DNA from: JALOAR01 sp041649615
Lineage (GTDB): Bacteria > Patescibacteriota > Minisyncoccia > UBA6257 > Colwellbacteraceae
Length of the DNA stretch: 7,463 nucleotides
Reading direction: 5' to 3'
Assembly (NCBI GenBank): GCA_041649615.1
Contig: JBAZMT010000033.1
Location: 1 to 7,463, forward strand
Shown here: piece by piece, positions 5,654-7,463 of the stretch
How the letters are laid out: every line of letters starts with the position of its first letter
Numbering within the stretch: position 1 is the stretch's first letter
Program-made: the position numbers and the translations under genes
Notes under the pieces: model-generated
Seen by the model: only the letters and a program-made list of their open reading frames with translations
Database searches by the model: none
What the model was told of the DNA's origin: nothing

Positions 5654-6004
5654 ATGACCAAGCATCGACGACCGAAGAAACCAAAGGCCTCGCCGGCTAT
5701 GCCAGCGGGAGGGGACTGGGCACGCATGCAATTCGTCTTCATGAAGCAATTTTACCTGGCCGGGCAGGATGCCGCTCGGACTGTCCTCGAGAAGGCACCT
5801 GACTGTCACCAGACTTGCACCACCAATGCGTTGCTCTCGTTCTACCTCGGAGCTCTGATCCCTGTCGTCCAGAGTGAAGCCGAGTTGCAACGTTTGGCGA
5901 TTCAGGTGTTGCCGCGCATCGTCGAGTCGATTGCCATCGTCTCGGGCATGACGTTGCAACCCTGCGCGACCTGCTGCCCGCCTTCCAACGAGGCGTTGAA
6001 CTGA
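5654..6004 (+). CDS. Hypothetical 116-aa helical protein with four to five cysteines
   Basis: Unassigned. Residues 1-14 are a basic tail (MTKHRRPKKPK). Residues 22-112 look almost wholly helical: WARMQFVFMKQFYLAGQDAA, then LLSFYLGALIPVV and LAIQVLPRIVESIAIVSGM. Cysteines occur in two groups, CHQTC near residues 51-55 and CATCC near residues 104-108, and could form a zinc site or disulfides. The hydrophobic segments are interrupted by charges, so I do not call membrane helices or a holin. GAAAGG lies 5 bases before the ATG, 9 bases after the preceding stop. Next gene follows after 2 bases. Confidence 0.68.
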   Translation: MTKHRRPKKPKASPAMPAGGDWARMQFVFMKQFYLAGQDAARTVLEKAPDCHQTCTTNALLSFYLGALIPVVQSEAELQRLAIQVLPRIVESIAIVSGMTLQPCATCCPPSNEALN

Positions 6005-6006
6005 AG

Positions 6007-6417
6007 ATGTCCAGCATAGTCAAGTGCGACAACTGCCCTCGCTGCTACGAGTTCACGGAAGCCCAAGCTGGCACGGCCTGGATTCGTGTCGAGGTTTTGG
6101 ACGGTGATGAACAACCGAATCGGCGCGCGCCAGTCGTCCTGATGAGAGCAATCTTTTGCTGCCCTGAATGCGCTGAGGCGTACCTGTGCAACCCGGAACT
6201 CATGGGCACCATTCGTTTCCCCGATCCGATTGGCTGTCATGGGGCACGAGAAGCGAACTTTCCGATCATCAGTCGCAATTGCCACGACCAGATGCATTCG
6301 AGTTGTTGCGGTCGAGCAGTGAAGCAATGCCAATGTTACTGCCACGCTGAGGAGGCTGAGAGGCTCGAAGGCAAGGTTGCCTTGCGTTGCCCGGAGGAGG
6401 ACCCGAGCAATGGGTAA
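6007..6417 (+). CDS. Cysteine-rich (15 Cys) zinc-binding-like protein
   Basis: A 136-aa protein with about 15 cysteines. The N-terminal pair C7/C10 in KCDNCPRC and the pair C52/C55 in CCPECAEAYL probably make one zinc ribbon, an arrangement that resembles C-terminal ECAEAYL knuckles of small ribbons. A second, denser cluster lies at C77-H78, C92-H93, C100-C101 and CQCYCH (108-113), which could form one or two further sites. I see no catalytic motif. It follows the preceding gene by 2 bases with only a weak ribosome binding site, and its end overlaps the next gene by 8 bases. It is the first of four consecutive cysteine-cluster proteins. Zinc binding is inferred; role unknown. Confidence 0.75.
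   Translation: MSSIVKCDNCPRCYEFTEAQAGTAWIRVEVLDGDEQPNRRAPVVLMRAIFCCPECAEAYLCNPELMGTIRFPDPIGCHGAREANFPIISRNCHDQMHSSCCGRAVKQCQCYCHAEEAERLEGKVALRCPEEDPSNG
6393..6400 (+). promoter_or_regulatory. Strong Shine-Dalgarno (GGAGGAGG) of the 6410 gene
   Basis: GGAGGAGG lies inside the end of the 6007 gene and 9 bases before the ATG at 6410. It is among the strongest ribosome binding sites in the window and supports the 8-base overlap start. Confidence 0.7.
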
Positions 6418-6838
6418 GCCTTCCGATCACATCGTTCCAGGTTCGCTCTGCGTCGCCTGCAACAAGGCGCCAGCGATCGTGCTAGCGCGCCTAGTTGCAC
6501 GGGACGACGGGATGTCTGGGGACGGCATACTCTGGGCCGCTGCTACCTGTTGGGATTGTGCAAGGCAGCTCGCTGCCGCGCTCAGTGCGAGCACGCCTGT
6601 CAGCCCCAACACTGCGGAAGCTGACGATATTGCCCGCTCGCTACTAGGCCTCGATGGCTTTGAGGTACCGCAGGTGCTGCGTCTGTGTCCTTTCGCCATC
6701 GAGGATGACCGCACGTTCGAGGAGAAGCTTCGCGATGGCGATGTATCCCTCGAACCAGACGAGCAATATTGCGACGTCTGCACCTGGCCGAAGCGCCTTT
6801 GCGTCTGCGCCGGAACCAAGAGGGGGCGTAAGTCATGA
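6410..6838 (+). CDS. Two-cluster zinc-binding-like protein
   Basis: A 142-aa protein with two cysteine clusters. The first joins C14/C17 (LCVACNKAP) to C47/C50 (CWDCARQL), a zinc-ribbon plan of C-x2-C-x29-C-x2-C-A like that of the previous protein. The second is C121, C124, C131 and C133 in YCDVCTWPKRLCVCAG, a compact knuckle close to the C-terminus, followed by a basic end (TKRGRKS). Between them residues 60-118 are acidic and largely helical. GGAGGAGG lies 9 bases before the ATG at 6410, deciding this start; it overlaps the upstream stop by 8 bases. The end is an ATGA overlap. Family not recognised. Confidence 0.75.
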   Translation: MGKPSDHIVPGSLCVACNKAPAIVLARLVARDDGMSGDGILWAAATCWDCARQLAAALSASTPVSPNTAEADDIARSLLGLDGFEVPQVLRLCPFAIEDDRTFEEKLRDGDVSLEPDEQYCDVCTWPKRLCVCAGTKRGRKS

Positions 6839-7056
6839 CTCGCGCCGAAGCGCCCGAGAGCTTTCCCGCGAACGCTCAGCGTTACAAGTGCCCGAAGTGT
6901 GGCCTTCTCGTGGTCATCTCAGAAGAGCCGACATTGACCGTCTGGCATCTGGCCCCCATGTGCGCGGAGTTTGCTGCCTTCATGCAAACCTTGAAACCCG
7001 ACAGATCGAGAACTGGCGTCGTTCTGACACCCGACAACTGGATGCGCCCATCATGA
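6835..7056 (+). CDS. Small zinc-finger-like protein, C-x2-C...H-x2-P-x-C-x2-F type (second copy)
   Basis: A 73-aa protein with C19/C22 in YKCPKCGLLVVI, then H38 and C43 in WHLAPMC, and F46 three residues later. The ligand plan C-x2-C-x15-H-x2-P-x-C-x2-F matches that of the 3315-3524 protein (spacer 18), although overall sequence is otherwise different. CPKCG followed by a hydrophobic strand is a classic zinc knuckle. The C-terminus (residues 50-73) is polar and probably flexible. It starts in an ATGA overlap with GAGGGGG upstream and ends in another. Zinc binding is likely; biological role unknown. Confidence 0.78.
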   Translation: MTRAEAPESFPANAQRYKCPKCGLLVVISEEPTLTVWHLAPMCAEFAAFMQTLKPDRSRTGVVLTPDNWMRPS

Positions 7057-7223
7057 CCCGCTCTCGCGACCTGTTGCCGCCCAACCCGCTCACTTGTCGA
7101 CACGAGCACCCGATCGCCGTCGTCGACGACGAAACGGGAAAGCTTCTCTTTTGGAAGTGCGAGTGCGGGCGGTCGTTCGAGGTGAGCCACTTCGCGAACA
7201 AGGAAGGCCCAAGCCCACGATGA
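7053..7223 (+). CDS. Mini zinc-ribbon-like protein
   Basis: A 56-aa protein. The likely metal ligands are C15, H17 or H19 (LTCRHEHP) and C36/C38 (WKCECGRSF), separated by a short hairpin with DDETGKLLF. The two-sided knuckle plus hairpin plan fits a minimal zinc ribbon, although the CxC rather than CxxC second pair is unusual. It starts and ends in ATGA overlaps, so it is translationally coupled on both sides. Length and spacing argue for a real gene. No function can be given. Confidence 0.68.
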   Translation: MTRSRDLLPPNPLTCRHEHPIAVVDDETGKLLFWKCECGRSFEVSHFANKEGPSPR

Positions 7224-7463
7224 ACACACATCAATCCAACAATGACCTGCTCGCTCGATTCCGCGAGCTCGGCCTCCGTCACGCGACGGAATTGCGCATT
7301 CTGCTGTCTGCGATCTGTGGACCGCCGTCGCCTCAGCAGTCCACCCCAGAATTCCGCGAGTTTGTCAAGGCTTGGGCTCGTGGTTGGGCCAAAGGATTTG
7401 GTTTGGACGAACCGACAGCAGACGAAATATTTGCCGAATGTCATACAGCGGAAACGGAAAGTT
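7220..7463 (+). CDS. Hypothetical protein, 3' end cut by the window
   Basis: The first 81 residues of a gene that runs off the window. It starts in an ATGA overlap with the mini zinc-ribbon gene, with AAGGAAGG 12 bases before the ATG. The visible part is helical: NNDLLARFRELGLRHATEL and LLSAICG, a Pro/Gln turn, then FREFVKAWARGWAKGFGLDE and a TADEIFAECH helix. The N-terminal half could be an amphipathic helical bundle. No motif is recognised and, unlike its neighbours, it has no CxxC pair so far. Confidence 0.6.
   Translation, partial: MNTHQSNNDLLARFRELGLRHATELRILLSAICGPPSPQQSTPEFREFVKAWARGWAKGFGLDEPTADEIFAECHTAETES

Noticed and set aside
5654..6004. Holin or membrane protein
   Set aside because: Hydrophobic stretches are broken by charged residues and the N-terminus is a basic tail; nothing supports a transmembrane helix.

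Overview
The window is a dense, one-direction run of about 20 genes on the + strand. The first is possibly cut at its 5' side and the last is certainly cut by the window end. G+C is roughly 60% by eye. No gap between genes exceeds 20 bases. Nine of the 19 junctions are 4-base ATGA stop/start overlaps and most others are gaps of 1-9 bases or short overlaps. I see no tRNA, rRNA, terminator, promoter, transposase or CRISPR array, so the stretch looks like the inside of one long polycistronic unit. Dense packing, a lytic enzyme pair and many tiny unrecognised proteins fit a tailed bacteriophage or prophage of a high-GC bacterium. The host cannot be named from the sequence. No capsid, tail, terminase, polymerase or holin gene is present here, so phage origin is an inference.

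Layout: (1) 9-1336, a lysis pair. A T4-lysozyme-like (GH24-type) protein with altered catalytic positions is coupled by ATGA to a glucosaminidase/transglycosylase-like hydrolase with a C-terminal peptidoglycan-binding domain. (2) 1357-3524, a string of small proteins: a 7-cysteine zinc-binding miniprotein, a protein with a histone-H1-like lysine tail, several unrecognised proteins and a second zinc-finger-like protein. (3) 3527-5644, a gene with an unusual 140-base overlap into an 82-aa FDK..F-type domain protein, then a 202-aa unknown, a Cys/His protein and a 254-aa protein with an arginine-rich repeated helix followed by two winged-helix-like domains. (4) 5654-7463, a 116-aa unknown, four consecutive cysteine-cluster proteins and a partial unknown.

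The lysis pair would act on the host wall. The rest looks like accessory or regulatory phage genes: seven proteins carry Cys/His clusters suited to zinc binding, and two others carry strongly basic nucleic-acid-binding-like tails. The points most worth a second look are the altered catalytic triad of the first lysin, the shared C-x2-C...HxxPxCxxF signature in two separate proteins, the GGAA repeat at the long overlap, and the strong excess of CTCGAG.
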